A stretch of DNA of 64,000 nucleotides, taken from assembly GCA_900540535.1 (NCBI GenBank), contig UQGM01000004.1, positions 21,424 through 85,423 on the forward strand, in the 5' to 3' direction. A program made the translations under genes and the position numbers. Every line of letters starts with the position of its first letter. The first letter of the stretch is position 1. This DNA comes from an uncultured Oscillospiraceae bacterium (GTDB lineage: Bacteria; Bacillota; Clostridia; Oscillospirales; Acutalibacteraceae). Below, in pieces: positions 49,659 to 58,859 of the stretch. Under the pieces are notes generated by a model. The model was not told the DNA's origin and ran no database searches. It saw only the letters and a list, made by a program, of their open reading frames with translations.

Positions 49659-51200
49659 ATGGATAAGCGAATAGAAAAATATATAAGCATTGTTCCCTCA
49701 GAAAGACAGAAAGAATATCAGAAAATGGGGTTCAACGTATTTTTCCACTACGGCATGAACACCTTTACAGGTAAGGAATGGGGCGACGGAAAAACTCCGG
49801 CAAGCACCTTCAATCCCACAAATCAAAACACAGACCAATGGGTTGAGGCTATAAAAAAAGCCGGAGCAAAAGGTGTAATACTCACCTGTAAACATCATGA
49901 CGGATTCTGCCTTTGGCCTACGGACACAACGGAATATTCCGTTAAAAACAGTCCCTACAAAAACGGAAAGGGCGACGTTGTAAAGGAAGTCAGCGATTCC
50001 TGCAAAAAGTACGGCCTTAAATTTGGCGTATATCTTTCCCCCTGGGACAGAAACAGCGATTATTACGGTACTGAAAAATACAATGATTTTTACATCCAGC
50101 AGCTTACAGAGCTTTTAACCCGTTACGGTGATATTTTCTGCGTATGGCTTGACGGAGCCTGCGGAGCACATATGGACGGAAAGTCAAAGCAGGAATATGA
50201 TTTTGACAGAATTTATAATACTGTCCGTGAGCTTCAGCCAAACGTCTGTATTTCAAACTGCGGACCCGATGTCCGCTGGGTCGGCAACGAGGGCGGATAT
50301 GCCCGTGAAAGCGAATGGAATGTAGTACCTAAATTCCAGTTCAGCACACAGAACATTGCCGCAAAGAGCCAGCAGGATGAGGACGGAGAAAAAATGCAGA
50401 GCTCCGATACTATTAAAGATGACATTGGCAGCCGTGCGGCTCTCGCTCCATACGACGAATTTATCTGGTATCCCGCCGAAGTTGACGTTTCAGTGCGTCC
50501 CGGCTGGTTCTACCATAAGAGAGAGGACAGCAAGGTAAGAAGCCTTAATAATCTTCTCAATATTTACTACACTTCAGTTTGGGGCAACAGCCTTCTGCTT
50601 CTTAACGCTCCACCCTCAAAAGAGGGACTTTTGGCTGAAAATGACGTCAAACGTCTTGCAGAGCTTGGCGAGGCCATAGAAAATGCCTTTAAATATCCGG
50701 TAAAGGTTTCTTCTGTTTCCGCTGATACTGCAAAGGATGGTTTCCAGTGTGAAAACATAACCGCTGACGACGAGAGTGCATACTCTCCCGCCGAGGAAAA
50801 GGATTCCTACACAATAACACTGAATTTTGAAAAGCCCTCTGTAATAGACAAGGTTGCCTTAAAAGAGCAGTGCGATTTTTCACAGCGTGTGGAAAACTTT
50901 GAAATATACGCTCTCACAGACAGCGGCGAAAAGAAAATCTATTCAGGCACAATAATCGGTTTCAGAAAGCTTGCGCTTTTTGCCCCAATTGAGGCAAAGG
51001 GAATAAAGGTTAAAATAACCTCCTGCCGCAGTGTTCCATATATTCAAAACATCACTGCTTACTGCGAAAACGGCGGCGTTCCTACCTTTACAAAGTTTGA
51101 AATCTTTGCTTCAAAGGTTGAGAAGTTCTTCCGTGATATCGGCAGCAAGATTTATTTTATGAACGAAAAGCTCAAAAATAAAAAAGCAGCAAAGAAATAA
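49659..51200 (+). CDS. GH29-family alpha-L-fucosidase
   Basis: 513 residues: a GH29 barrel with GFNVFFHYGMNTFTGKEWGD (about 24-43), LTCKHHDGFCLWPT (about 74-87), GLKFGVYLSPWDRN and the nucleophile Asp in FCVWLDGACGAH (about 159-170), and a C-terminal carbohydrate-binding-like beta-sandwich (about 345-475). No signal peptide, so it likely cleaves imported fucosylated oligosaccharides of mucin or milk type. A Lys-rich tail ends the protein. GGCGGTG precedes the ATG. Confidence 0.93.
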   Translation: MDKRIEKYISIVPSERQKEYQKMGFNVFFHYGMNTFTGKEWGDGKTPASTFNPTNQNTDQWVEAIKKAGAKGVILTCKHHDGFCLWPTDTTEYSVKNSPYKNGKGDVVKEVSDSCKKYGLKFGVYLSPWDRNSDYYGTEKYNDFYIQQLTELLTRYGDIFCVWLDGACGAHMDGKSKQEYDFDRIYNTVRELQPNVCISNCGPDVRWVGNEGGYARESEWNVVPKFQFSTQNIAAKSQQDEDGEKMQSSDTIKDDIGSRAALAPYDEFIWYPAEVDVSVRPGWFYHKREDSKVRSLNNLLNIYYTSVWGNSLLLLNAPPSKEGLLAENDVKRLAELGEAIENAFKYPVKVSSVSADTAKDGFQCENITADDESAYSPAEEKDSYTITLNFEKPSVIDKVALKEQCDFSQRVENFEIYALTDSGEKKIYSGTIIGFRKLALFAPIEAKGIKVKITSCRSVPYIQNITAYCENGGVPTFTKFEIFASKVEKFFRDIGSKIYFMNEKLKNKKAAKK

Positions 51201-51206
51201 TATCAT

Positions 51207-51248
51207 AAAAAACGGTGTCCGGAAGACTACTCCGAACACCGTTTTTAT
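51207..51248. terminator. bidirectional intrinsic terminator
   Basis: AAAAACGGTGT/ACACCGTTTTT stem with a CCGGA...TCCGA inner part. A/T runs on both sides serve the convergent fucosidase and lipoprotein genes. Confidence 0.9.
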
Positions 51249-51275
51249 TATGAAAATATAATCTTTTAAAATAGA

Positions 51276-52091
51276 TCAGCCTGCGAAATTGATATCTATT
51301 CTGCCTATTCCGCCATCGACTGTTATTTTGCCTTTGGAAGAATCAGTATCTTCACTGGTAGAATTATACACAGAGTGGTCAACGTACAAAACACGTGTAG
51401 GTGTATTGGCAGTGATTGCGTAATCATCCCTTGAACCGGCCATATCAAGACGCATTGCACCAACTCCACCGTTGATTGTTATATCTTCGCCGAATGCACC
51501 ACTTACGTCGCAATATCCCATTCCACCGGTTATATCGAGCTTATCCTCGATTTTGAGATTTTCAACATTGAAATATCCTGCGCCGCATCTGAAATCACCT
51601 GCATCAGCTGTAAGTCCGTTAATCTTTACTGCACCGGCACTTTGATTTATACATATATTCTCGCATTTAAGGCCATTGGCTTTAAGATATCCCGCTCCCA
51701 TTGTGATGATTATTTCTTCGGGACAGTCATCCTCAGGAATAGTGAGAATCAGCTCATGGGTTGAGCCTCCTGTCTGGGAGGAAGTAGAAACATCGGGAGA
51801 ATATGTTACCTTATATGATTTTTTGCCATCCTCTTCGGTTTTAAGCCATGCTTCATTAATATTCTTTGTTCTAAGCGAAAACTCGTCGCCTGTTGTAATT
51901 GTAACCGCACCTACATCAGCGGTTATTTCAATAGAATCATAACCCTTGTTTTCATGCTTTTCGGTCTGCTGTGAATTTTCATCGGTATTGACAGATGAAG
52001 AATTACCTGCTCCACCATTTGCACTGTCACCGCATCCGGCAAGTGCAAAAATAAGAGCAACGCCGCAAATAAGTGCCAAAACTTTTTTCAT
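51276..52091 (-). CDS. lipoprotein with DUF4097-type beta-helix
   Basis: 271 residues from the ATG at 52091 (AGGAGGTG site). Signal peptide with lipobox ALAGCGDS (Cys about 20), a low-complexity Asn/Ser/Gly linker, then repeated short beta strands (ITADVGAVTITTGD, NGLKCENICINQSAGAVKIN, ITGGMGYCDVSG, INGGVGAMRLDMAG), the pattern of DUF4097 putative adhesins. Exposed at the outer membrane face; function unknown. Another lipoprotein gene precedes it by 57 bases. Confidence 0.85.
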   Translation of the reverse strand: MKKVLALICGVALIFALAGCGDSANGGAGNSSSVNTDENSQQTEKHENKGYDSIEITADVGAVTITTGDEFSLRTKNINEAWLKTEEDGKKSYKVTYSPDVSTSSQTGGSTHELILTIPEDDCPEEIIITMGAGYLKANGLKCENICINQSAGAVKINGLTADAGDFRCGAGYFNVENLKIEDKLDITGGMGYCDVSGAFGEDITINGGVGAMRLDMAGSRDDYAITANTPTRVLYVDHSVYNSTSEDTDSSKGKITVDGGIGRIDINFAG

Positions 52092-52148
52092 AAAAGCACC
52101 TCCTGTGCTCATGTTAGCATAGGCTTATTTTTTTGTCAAATTAGGAAT

Positions 52149-52574
52149 TTACAGATTAACTGTGCCTGTATTGCCGTCTTTATCTGCAATTTCTACACCT
52201 TGTATAAACTCCATACTGTTGATTTCATCTATGCTTTTTCCTGAAGTGTCAAATATCATGGAACCCTTTATATTGATTTCAGAGCCGCTGTTTTCTACAG
52301 TTTCTTCACCCTGCTCAATAAGAAGTTTCTCAGTTTCTTCAGTTACAAGAACCTTCTGCTTTTTCACATTAGCTATATCCTCTGCGCTGCCGTTAATTGT
52401 AATTGTATATGAAACTTTTATCTTGTCTGTGCTGTTTTCTTCTACTGTACCTAAGTTCACAACACTTTTTAAGGTATATTTACCTAAAAAATCAGCTTCA
52501 TTTTCAGATGAACCGCATCCGCCCAAAGCAAAAATTAAAACCAATGCCGACAATATAGAAATAACTTTTTTCAT
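52149..52574 (-). CDS. small lipoprotein of unknown function
   Basis: 141 residues from the ATG at 52574 (AAAGGTG site). Signal peptide MKKVISILSALVLIFALGGC with a lipid Cys at position 20. The mature part is acidic and predicted mostly beta strand (KYTLKSVVNLGTVEENSTDK, GSMIFDTSGKSIDEINSMEF). No domain recognised. It is upstream of the DUF4097 lipoprotein gene in the same direction and has a near-identical signal peptide. Confidence 0.8.
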   Translation of the reverse strand: MKKVISILSALVLIFALGGCGSSENEADFLGKYTLKSVVNLGTVEENSTDKIKVSYTITINGSAEDIANVKKQKVLVTEETEKLLIEQGEETVENSGSEINIKGSMIFDTSGKSIDEINSMEFIQGVEIADKDGNTGTVNL

Positions 52575-52847
52575 TTTTTTCACCTTTCCGTACAAATATT
52601 ACTTTTTGTAATTATATCACACAGCATCAGATTAAGTAAAGGAACAACTTCTAACGGTACTGCTGAAAAATTTGCTCCTTTTATGTAATCACTGCCATAA
52701 AAAGCGTAACTGCTGAAAATGATATTTTTTCTATCCGCATTACACATTGGATAAGCTGAATCTTTGCCCCTTTTTCGAATTGCGGTGCAGGAATTATTCT
52801 GATAACATTTTATGTAAACAATATCTTTTATTATAAAGGAGAAAACT

Positions 52848-54677
52848 ATGTTCGGAGAAATTCTAAGGTTATGCCCGGATCTCGACTTTGACAAAAAATT
52901 TGCCAAGGAAATGTATTCCCATAAAGAAAATGAAATTGTACTTTTTGAAAACTCAAAAACCGATTATGTAATCATAATTCCAGACGGCGCAGATGAAAAA
53001 ATCCGTGATACCGCCATGGATATGAAAAAAATTCTGGAAGAAATGTCAGGAGCTGAATTTCCTCTTTTCACTGATGAAAAGGAAGTTCACACCCATGAAA
53101 TAGTAATTGGAGAAACAAACAGAGGTATTAAAGCTGTGCCGTCAGAAAACGGTTTCAGCATTATGTCCGAGGGTAGTTCAATCTATCTTTACGCTCTGGA
53201 TGAAATAAGAACGGTCTACGGAATTTACGGATTCCTCGAAGAATATCTCGGCTGCATGTGGCTTGCACACAACGCAAACTATATCCCCAAGCTAAACGCC
53301 GCACGTCTTTCCCCTCCCAACAAAATCTTTGAGCCTAAAATGCAGTGGAGAAGCGTATATACTCATGAGGCTCTTTATTTCCCATGGCACGAAAAACTTC
53401 GCCTCAACGGCATAGGTGATAACAAGGACGGAGAACGCATTGAATTTATCGGCTGGGGCAACTGGTGCCACACCTACTGGAGCTTTGTTCCTCCGGAAGA
53501 GTTCTATGCTGATCATCCGGAATACTATGCCAAAAAAGGCGATAAGGTAGGCAAAATAAGACCAGGTCATGAGGCGCTTTTATGCCTTTCAAACCCCGAA
53601 GTATATGAAATCGTAAGAGAACGCCTTGCCAAAAAGATAGAAGAAAATCCACAGTGCAAGTACTGGGATTTCAGCGTAATGGACAGCTGGGCTGTACAGG
53701 AAGGCTGTACATGTCCCAAATGCCGTGAAGCAAACAAAAGAGAAGGCTCCGGCATGGGCACGCTTCTGCCCTTTATCAACAAACTTGCAAGGGAATTCCC
53801 CGACAAAATAATTTCTACCCTCGCATACCACAACACAATCCGTCCGCCCAAAACTCTCAAAGCAGAGAAAAACGTCGCCATAAAACTTTGCGCCATGCCG
53901 GGAAGTCAGGCTTCCTCATATTATGAAGGAGGTACAAAGGGCTCAGCAGATTTCAAAAGCTTTCTTGAAGGCTGGAAGGAAATATGCGATCACATAATCA
54001 TATGGGACTATGTTGTAAACTTTAAACATCTTATTCTGCCTTTCCCGAATTTTACCGTTCAAAGAGAAAATCAGCGTTTCTATGAGGACAACAACGTACA
54101 GGGAATTTTCCATCAGGGTTCCCGTGAGGAAAACGACGAAATGGCTGATTTGAGAACCTATCTCCTTTCCCGTCTGCTTTGGGACGGCTCCGAAATGAAT
54201 GCAGAAGAATTCATAAACCGCTATCTCGCCGCATACTACGGCAAAGCAGCTCCTTTGATAGCCACATATATGAACCGCTGTTCCCGTGAGCTTATTAAAG
54301 CTCAGAAAGAACTGGGAATTTACGATTTCCCCATTCAGCACGCTCATGATTATCTTTCCACTGAGAATATAAGAGAATATCTCAACATTTTTGCACGTGC
54401 CGAATACCGTGCTGAAAATGAGGAATATCTCGACAGAGTGAAAAAGGCAAAAATCCCGGTACTGTATGCAAAAATGCTGGAGCTTTCCCGTGATATCAAA
54501 GGCAAAAGAAAAGCCGCCGATGAGTTTTTTGCCCTTTCGAGAAAGTTTGGTTTCAGACAGCTGAGCGAATGGGGGCTCTCCCTTGATGAATTTGAAAAAT
54601 ATTATTATAAACGTCTTAAGCTCTCTGAAAAGATTCCGTTTTATGTGGTGACAAATTTCAAACTGAAAATTCAGTAA
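52848..54677 (+). CDS. DUF4838 protein, glycoside-hydrolase-like
   Basis: 609 residues. An N-terminal domain resembling the GH67/GH20 non-catalytic beta-alpha-beta unit (DYVIIIPDGADEKIRDTAMD, then EIVIGETNRG) precedes the DUF4838 region (EEYLGCMWLAHNANYIPK, KYWDFSVMDSWAVQEGCTCPKC, IIWDYVVNFKHLILPFPNF). The C-terminal part is helical. No signal peptide. Members occur in polysaccharide-use clusters and are suspected glycosidases, but activity is unproven. AAAGGAG precedes the ATG. Monocistronic beside the GH29 region. Confidence 0.85.
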   Translation: MFGEILRLCPDLDFDKKFAKEMYSHKENEIVLFENSKTDYVIIIPDGADEKIRDTAMDMKKILEEMSGAEFPLFTDEKEVHTHEIVIGETNRGIKAVPSENGFSIMSEGSSIYLYALDEIRTVYGIYGFLEEYLGCMWLAHNANYIPKLNAARLSPPNKIFEPKMQWRSVYTHEALYFPWHEKLRLNGIGDNKDGERIEFIGWGNWCHTYWSFVPPEEFYADHPEYYAKKGDKVGKIRPGHEALLCLSNPEVYEIVRERLAKKIEENPQCKYWDFSVMDSWAVQEGCTCPKCREANKREGSGMGTLLPFINKLAREFPDKIISTLAYHNTIRPPKTLKAEKNVAIKLCAMPGSQASSYYEGGTKGSADFKSFLEGWKEICDHIIIWDYVVNFKHLILPFPNFTVQRENQRFYEDNNVQGIFHQGSREENDEMADLRTYLLSRLLWDGSEMNAEEFINRYLAAYYGKAAPLIATYMNRCSRELIKAQKELGIYDFPIQHAHDYLSTENIREYLNIFARAEYRAENEEYLDRVKKAKIPVLYAKMLELSRDIKGKRKAADEFFALSRKFGFRQLSEWGLSLDEFEKYYYKRLKLSEKIPFYVVTNFKLKIQ

Positions 54678-54690
54678 CTTCATTTAAAAT

Positions 54691-54735
54691 AAAAAGGCTG
54701 AAAGGAATTAATCCCTTTCAGCCTTTATTTTTTAT
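54691..54735. terminator. bidirectional intrinsic terminator
   Basis: AAAAAGGCTGAAAGG pairs with CCTTTCAGCCTTT around GAATTAATC, followed by TATTTTTTATT. It serves the DUF4838 gene and the convergent catA-type gene. Confidence 0.92.
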
Positions 54736-55370
54736 TAAAGCGTTTTCACTATATTCTCTATATCGTCAAGAAATCTGCAAACATGAAATCCATCACATAC
54801 TGCATGGTGCACCTGAACGGACAAGGGAATAAAAGTTTTGCCGTTTTCCGTGAAATATTTTCCCGCCGTAAAAATAGGCAGATAAAATTCATGTCCCAGG
54901 GGAAGATTAAGATTAAAGCCAGTGAAAGATCTCCACGGAATAGCAGATATATTCAGAAGATTTTCCGGTGCATCATTCTGGGGAAGAAAACCTCTACCAG
55001 TAAAAGCGGTTATATCATTTTCCGCATTTTTGCAGAAAGTGTGGAAATCTTCATCATACTGAGTCCAAAGGGATGAAAAAGTCTCGCTCTTCTTATCAAA
55101 TACGGTGTATGTGGGATGAAGTACATCATAATAGCCCAGAACGCCATTTTTATCGTGGCAGGTTCTGAACTCCTCTCTTGCGTTCACAGCTTTTGCTATT
55201 ACATATATAAGAGCAGGATAAAATTTTACGTTTCTCTCAGCCGCTTTTTCTTTTAGTCCCGTTATATCCACATTGGCAGTCATGGAATATGTACAGGGTA
55301 CATTGTTTTTGTAATGCTCATAGTGTTCACGTCGGCTGTATGTTTCCATATCAAAAGGTATAAAAGCCAT
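54735..55370 (-). CDS. chloramphenicol acetyltransferase-type (CatA) protein
   Basis: 211 residues, close to the type A CAT length. Conserved CAT sequence throughout: FDMETYSRREHYEHY (about 6-20), KFYPALIYVIAKAVN (about 49-63), ISAIPWRSFTGFNLNL (about 141-156) and the catalytic HHAVCDGFHVCRF (about 188-200) with the H-H-x3-D-G motif. It would inactivate chloramphenicol by 3-O-acetylation, though chromosomal homologues may have another acceptor. The MFS gene lies 13 bases upstream in the same direction, suggesting a joint export or resistance function. Confidence 0.9.
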   Translation of the reverse strand: MAFIPFDMETYSRREHYEHYKNNVPCTYSMTANVDITGLKEKAAERNVKFYPALIYVIAKAVNAREEFRTCHDKNGVLGYYDVLHPTYTVFDKKSETFSSLWTQYDEDFHTFCKNAENDITAFTGRGFLPQNDAPENLLNISAIPWRSFTGFNLNLPLGHEFYLPIFTAGKYFTENGKTFIPLSVQVHHAVCDGFHVCRFLDDIENIVKTL

Positions 55371-55383
55371 TATTCTATCCCCT

Positions 55384-56586
55384 TTAAATTCTTTCGCCGG
55401 TTTTCTTTTTCCACATCTTCAGGCAGATTATAATTCCCACAATAAGCACTATGGGGAATATGATTCCCGCAAGAATTCCCGCTTTGAGATCCTCTCCACG
55501 GATTTCGGAAACAATTCCGATTGCAGAAGGACCTATGGAGCAGCCAACATCACCTGCAAGGGCAAGAAGTGCAAAAAGTGCGGTTCCACCGGTAGGCAGA
55601 GCCTTTGCACCCATGCTGATACTTCCCGGCCACATTATTCCAACGGATAATCCGCAAAGTCCGCATCCCATAAGACCCAGTATGGGATTTGACGAAAGGG
55701 ATGCAAGCAGATAACTGAAAATACACAGAACAGAGCTTAAAAACATAAAGGTACCCAGACGTATTTTTTCGCTGAATTTTCCGTAAAAGAGTCTTGCAAG
55801 ACCCATGAGTATTGCAAAAACACAGGGACCGGCAAGATCACCTACGGTTTTTGAAACTCCGAGACCCGCCTCGGCAAAAGCGGATGCCCACTGACTCATG
55901 CCAAGCTCCGAAGCTCCTGAGCACACCATAAGTAGGCACAGAACCCAAAAGACTTTGTTTTTGAAAAGATCGGTAATGGACATAGCCTTTTCCTGCTCAA
56001 CGGTTCTGTTAATAGGAACAAAGGCAAAGTAAATACAGTTGGCAAGGGGAAGCACCGCCCACAGACAGGCAAGGATTTTCCAATTTTCAATACCGAAAAC
56101 AGAGAAGAAAATCGTACTTGCCACAATTACCAAAACACATCCCCAGCAATAGAATGAGTGAAGCATGCTCATAGCTGCATCCTTTTTATCACTGGGACAA
56201 GCCTCTACTATGGGGCTTGTAATAACTTCCAGAAGTCCTCCGCCTACGGCATACACTCCTACACAAAGGCAGAACCCTATATACGGAGTCGGCAAAATAT
56301 CCGGAATAAAAGCAAGACCTAAAAGGCCCAGTGAACATAAAACATGGGCTGTCATCACCGCTGTACGGTAACCGATTTTATCAACAAATTTTGCAGATAT
56401 TAAATCGGTTAAAAGCTGTATTCCGAAGTTTACCGTAACTAAAAGGGAAATTTGCTCAAAAGAAATTCCATAGTCCTTTTGAAGGGTGAGAAACAGCAGG
56501 GGCAAAAAATTTACTATTGCCGCCTGAGAAATCGACGCCAGATAACAGGCGTTTACTGTGTGAGAAAAATTGTTTCTGATACTCAT
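55384..56586 (-). CDS. MFS transporter
   Basis: 400 residues, 12 membrane spans, with FVDKIGYRTAVMTAHVLCSL (about 63-82, the MFS loop after span 2) and EVITSPIVEACPSDKKDAAM (about 120-139). Resembles the FucP/GlcP-like group rather than drug:H+ antiporters of the EmrB type. Coupled by close spacing to the CatA-type gene. Either a sugar or a toxic compound could be the substrate. Confidence 0.88.
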   Translation of the reverse strand: MSIRNNFSHTVNACYLASISQAAIVNFLPLLFLTLQKDYGISFEQISLLVTVNFGIQLLTDLISAKFVDKIGYRTAVMTAHVLCSLGLLGLAFIPDILPTPYIGFCLCVGVYAVGGGLLEVITSPIVEACPSDKKDAAMSMLHSFYCWGCVLVIVASTIFFSVFGIENWKILACLWAVLPLANCIYFAFVPINRTVEQEKAMSITDLFKNKVFWVLCLLMVCSGASELGMSQWASAFAEAGLGVSKTVGDLAGPCVFAILMGLARLFYGKFSEKIRLGTFMFLSSVLCIFSYLLASLSSNPILGLMGCGLCGLSVGIMWPGSISMGAKALPTGGTALFALLALAGDVGCSIGPSAIGIVSEIRGEDLKAGILAGIIFPIVLIVGIIICLKMWKKKTGERI

Positions 56587-56616
56587 AAAGCTCTCCGTAA
56601 TGAAAAGATTTTTTAC

Positions 56617-56646
56617 ATAAAAATAACCCCGCCCCGAAAGGCAGGG
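56617..56646 (-). terminator. terminator between phosphatase and MFS genes
   Basis: CCCTGCC-TTTCGG-GGCGGGG stem with G-U pairing on the minus strand, followed by TTATTTTTATG. Confidence 0.65.
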
Positions 56647-56652
56647 TCAGCA

Positions 56653-57117
56653 TTAAATATAATCCGCCTGAGATAAAAAGTCAAGAAAACCTTTGCATCC
56701 TTTTGTAATATCTTGCCATGTTCTTTTGAAATCCCCCGTATACCACGGGTCACTTATATCTCCCGGCTCATCGGTGAAGTAAAGAAGCTTCGAAATTTTG
56801 CTCTCCGGATCCTCAGGAATAATATATTTTATGTTTTCAATATTATAGCTATCCATTGCGATTATAAAATCATATTTATCATAATCGGACGCTTTAAGCT
56901 GCACGGCATATTTCCCGTCACAGGAAATTCCGTGCTCAGCGAGAATTTTCCTCGTCCCTCTGTGAACCGGTTCTCCAAGTGCCTCACGGCTTGTGGCGGC
57001 AGATTCAATATTAAACTTATCCTTAAGCCCCATTTTTTCAACCATATCCTTTAATACAAATTCAGCCATCGGACTGCGGCAGATATTGCCGTGGCAGACA
57101 AAAATTACATTTATCAT
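56653..57117 (-). CDS. low-molecular-weight protein-tyrosine phosphatase
   Basis: 154 residues with the N-terminal P-loop FVCHGNICRSPMAE (about 6-19, C-x5-R-S) and the general-acid DPWYTGDF (about 122-129). Dephosphorylates protein tyrosine or arginine; in Gram-positives such enzymes act on BY-kinases or McsB targets. The Ile-Cys-Arg inside the loop is the tyrosine-type rather than the arginine-type Thr. No kinase gene is adjacent. Confidence 0.94.
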   Translation of the reverse strand: MINVIFVCHGNICRSPMAEFVLKDMVEKMGLKDKFNIESAATSREALGEPVHRGTRKILAEHGISCDGKYAVQLKASDYDKYDFIIAMDSYNIENIKYIIPEDPESKISKLLYFTDEPGDISDPWYTGDFKRTWQDITKGCKGFLDFLSQADYI

Positions 57118-57225
57118 GCATTATACCTCATTATAAGTCTTTATATCTCTATGTTTTTGTATGATTTTTACAAATTAAATTTCCGTTTTCGACATAAATC
57201 TACGCCTCTCTACATAGATGTTTGT

Positions 57226-57396
57226 CTATTTAGCGTAGTAAAAACGGCACGTAATACAACTTTTACAGCTCTCTTCAGTTCGCAAAACGCAACCTTGTTC
57301 GTCTCTGCATTTTGGTAGGCGTACAAGGACTGCGCATTTCTCCTGAACGAAAAGAAACACGATATGACGTACTACGGCTGACGCTGTTTTCGCCAT
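57226..57396 (-). CDS. 56-residue ORF in a decayed region, doubtful
   Basis: ATG at 57396 opens a 56-codon frame (MAKTASAVVRHIVFLFVQEK at its start) rich in Cys and Arg. The upstream site (AAAGGT) is weak. The reading frame runs through a large imperfect inverted repeat (57278-57348). It could be a remnant of a mobile element or a chance frame over structured DNA. Confidence 0.2.
   Translation of the reverse strand: MAKTASAVVRHIVFLFVQEKCAVLVRLPKCRDEQGCVLRTEESCKSCITCRFYYAK
57278..57348. repeat. large imperfect inverted repeat
   Basis: GTTCGCAAAACGCAACCTTG (57278 onward) is matched with gaps by CAAGGACTGCGCATTTCTCC...GAAC (ending at 57348). Shared blocks are GTTC/GAAC, GCAAAACGCA/TGCGCATTT and CCTTGTTCG/CGTACAAGG. 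It may be the end of a decayed mobile element or the fold of a small RNA. Confidence 0.4.
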
Positions 57397-57499
57397 ACCT
57401 TTATTTTATCACATCAGAGCTCTTTTTACCATGATTCATGATGTTGATTTAAAAAACTAAACTTTTGCAGCCACCTGCGCCTCTATGCTTTAAGTAAAA

Positions 57500-57634
57500 T
57501 ACACCGATGAAGATCACATGCTCAGCCAAAAGGAAATCGTTGACATTCTTAAAACAGAATATAATATGACTGTAGAAAGAAAAAACATAAAACAAAATAT
57601 ACTGAATTAAATTGAATTTGGATATGAAAACCTT
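57500..57634 (+). pseudogene. remnant of a WYL-domain transcriptional regulator
   Basis: Plus-strand frame from 57500 reads TDEDHMLSQKEIVDILKTEY then NMTVERKNIKQNILN, stop, IEFGYENLS. This is the winged-helix part of the WYL-type regulators common in Clostridia, where the normal text continues without a stop. No start codon or ribosome site fits, the frame shifts upstream, and the WYL domain itself is missing. Confidence 0.7.
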
Positions 57635-57644
57635 TCCACATTTA

Positions 57645-58151
57645 TTATTTTTTATTGGAGTGTCTGGCAGTATCCTTATGTTTCTTTTTAATATCACAAA
57701 AAAATGAAAACATCAGCAGTAATCCGATTGCTCCGATTAAAACAAGTCCTAATATTCCCGTTAGTATATATCCGCCGTCCTCTTCCAATTGATGGGTTGA
57801 TTTATTAGGATCGGCAGGATTGTATTTTATCTTAAAAATCTCTCCCACTTCTTTTTTGTCAGAAGAATGATATATAGTACCTATGTACTTGTTTCCGTCT
57901 ACATCATACTGATATTCAACATCGTAAACTGTTCGATATGTTGTATGCCTTAATCCGACACCGCTGTTTTCAGTAGATTCGTTGACGGAAATTACAACAG
58001 CCCCTGTTTCTAGCCAGTCTCCTTGCTTGGCTCTTTCAATATAATTTGAAAAACCATTAACCAACAAATATATTGCACCGCAAAAGAATATAATACCAAA
58101 CAAAAAGTTTGCAACAGAAAGCCTTTTTCTTTTATTGTTAGCTTTACCCAT
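57645..58151 (-). CDS. DUF3592 membrane protein
   Basis: 168 residues from the ATG at 58151 (GAGG site 10 bases upstream); an ATG at 58166 has a poorer site. Two membrane helices (about 13-35 and 132-152) flank an extracytoplasmic beta domain with DVEYQYDVDGNKYIGTIYHS and GEIFKIKYNPADPNKS, the DUF3592 pattern. It overlaps the preceding gene by 8 bases. Function unknown. Confidence 0.85.
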   Translation of the reverse strand: MGKANNKRKRLSVANFLFGIIFFCGAIYLLVNGFSNYIERAKQGDWLETGAVVISVNESTENSGVGLRHTTYRTVYDVEYQYDVDGNKYIGTIYHSSDKKEVGEIFKIKYNPADPNKSTHQLEEDGGYILTGILGLVLIGAIGLLLMFSFFCDIKKKHKDTARHSNKK

Positions 58152-58542
58152 TTGCTGTATCCTCATTTTTGCTTCGTCTCAAACTTTCAAACCCTAAATA
58201 TCTTGTACCCTGATATGCGAGTTTCCCTTTTCTTCCTTTTTTAAGTTTATTATACTCAAGTTTTTTGACATATAAATCTATCAGTTCATTTCTTTCCGTC
58301 AAGAATGTAACACGGTAAGAATAAGCGGTAGTGATTCTGTATCCAAACGTATCTCGGTGCCTGCGAAAATGGGTCTCATCTATATTCTTTTCCACGATCT
58401 GAGCTTTGACGCTAACTTTTGGGGAAAAACTATTTTTTATCCACCGTGCAAGTACAATAGCAACACATAAAATTATTACTGCTGCAAACGCAACTATAAA
58501 AAACACCGGAACGACTTCACCAGTGGATGAGTTAAAATACAT
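58144..58542 (-). CDS. DUF2500-like membrane protein
   Basis: 132 residues from the ATG at 58542 (AAAGGA site). One N-terminal helix (about 11-35), then a beta domain ending GRKGKLAYQGTRYLGFESLR (about 104-123), the hallmark of DUF2500. Coupled to the DUF3592 gene by an 8-base overlap. The two small beta-domain membrane proteins probably act together, in a role that is not known. Confidence 0.82.
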   Translation of the reverse strand: MYFNSSTGEVVPVFFIVAFAAVIILCVAIVLARWIKNSFSPKVSVKAQIVEKNIDETHFRRHRDTFGYRITTAYSYRVTFLTERNELIDLYVKKLEYNKLKKGRKGKLAYQGTRYLGFESLRRSKNEDTANG

Positions 58543-58560
58543 TATAACCATTCCTTTCAA

Positions 58561-58859
58561 ATTAATTTGGTGCTGATTTTGTAAAATCGCCTTTTACTGA
58601 ATTTGGTGTTTTCTATTTTGCTGACTCTATAATATCCCAAAGCACATGATAACTGCAAACATAATAGTTTAACTTTGCTCATTTACATCTCATTGAAAAG
58701 TCTTTTAGCGCAGGAAATTTTGCCTGTTCAATTGGTCTGAAATTAAGATTTTCCATTGTACATAAGGTGACAACAAAAATCTCTATATCTTCCTTTAATA
58801 AACAAATAATCCTGCCATTTTAAAATCCGTTTACCTGTTTTTATAACTACATCATTTTA
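58561..58859. other. gene-free stretch with a short acetyltransferase-like fragment
   Basis: No complete gene. A minus-strand frame 58756-58679 reads MENLNFRPIEQAKFPALKDF and stops after 25 codons; the first part recalls the N-terminus of GNAT acetyltransferases. With no ribosome site and no domain core, it is best seen as debris. Confidence 0.3.

Noticed and set aside
52580..52906. 108-codon minus-strand frame between the lipoprotein and DUF4838 genes
   Set aside because: Lacks a ribosome site, overlaps the DUF4838 start and shows no domain.
53943..54683. 246-codon minus-strand frame opposite the DUF4838 gene
   Set aside because: It is an antisense shadow of the coding strand, with no ribosome site and no family resemblance.
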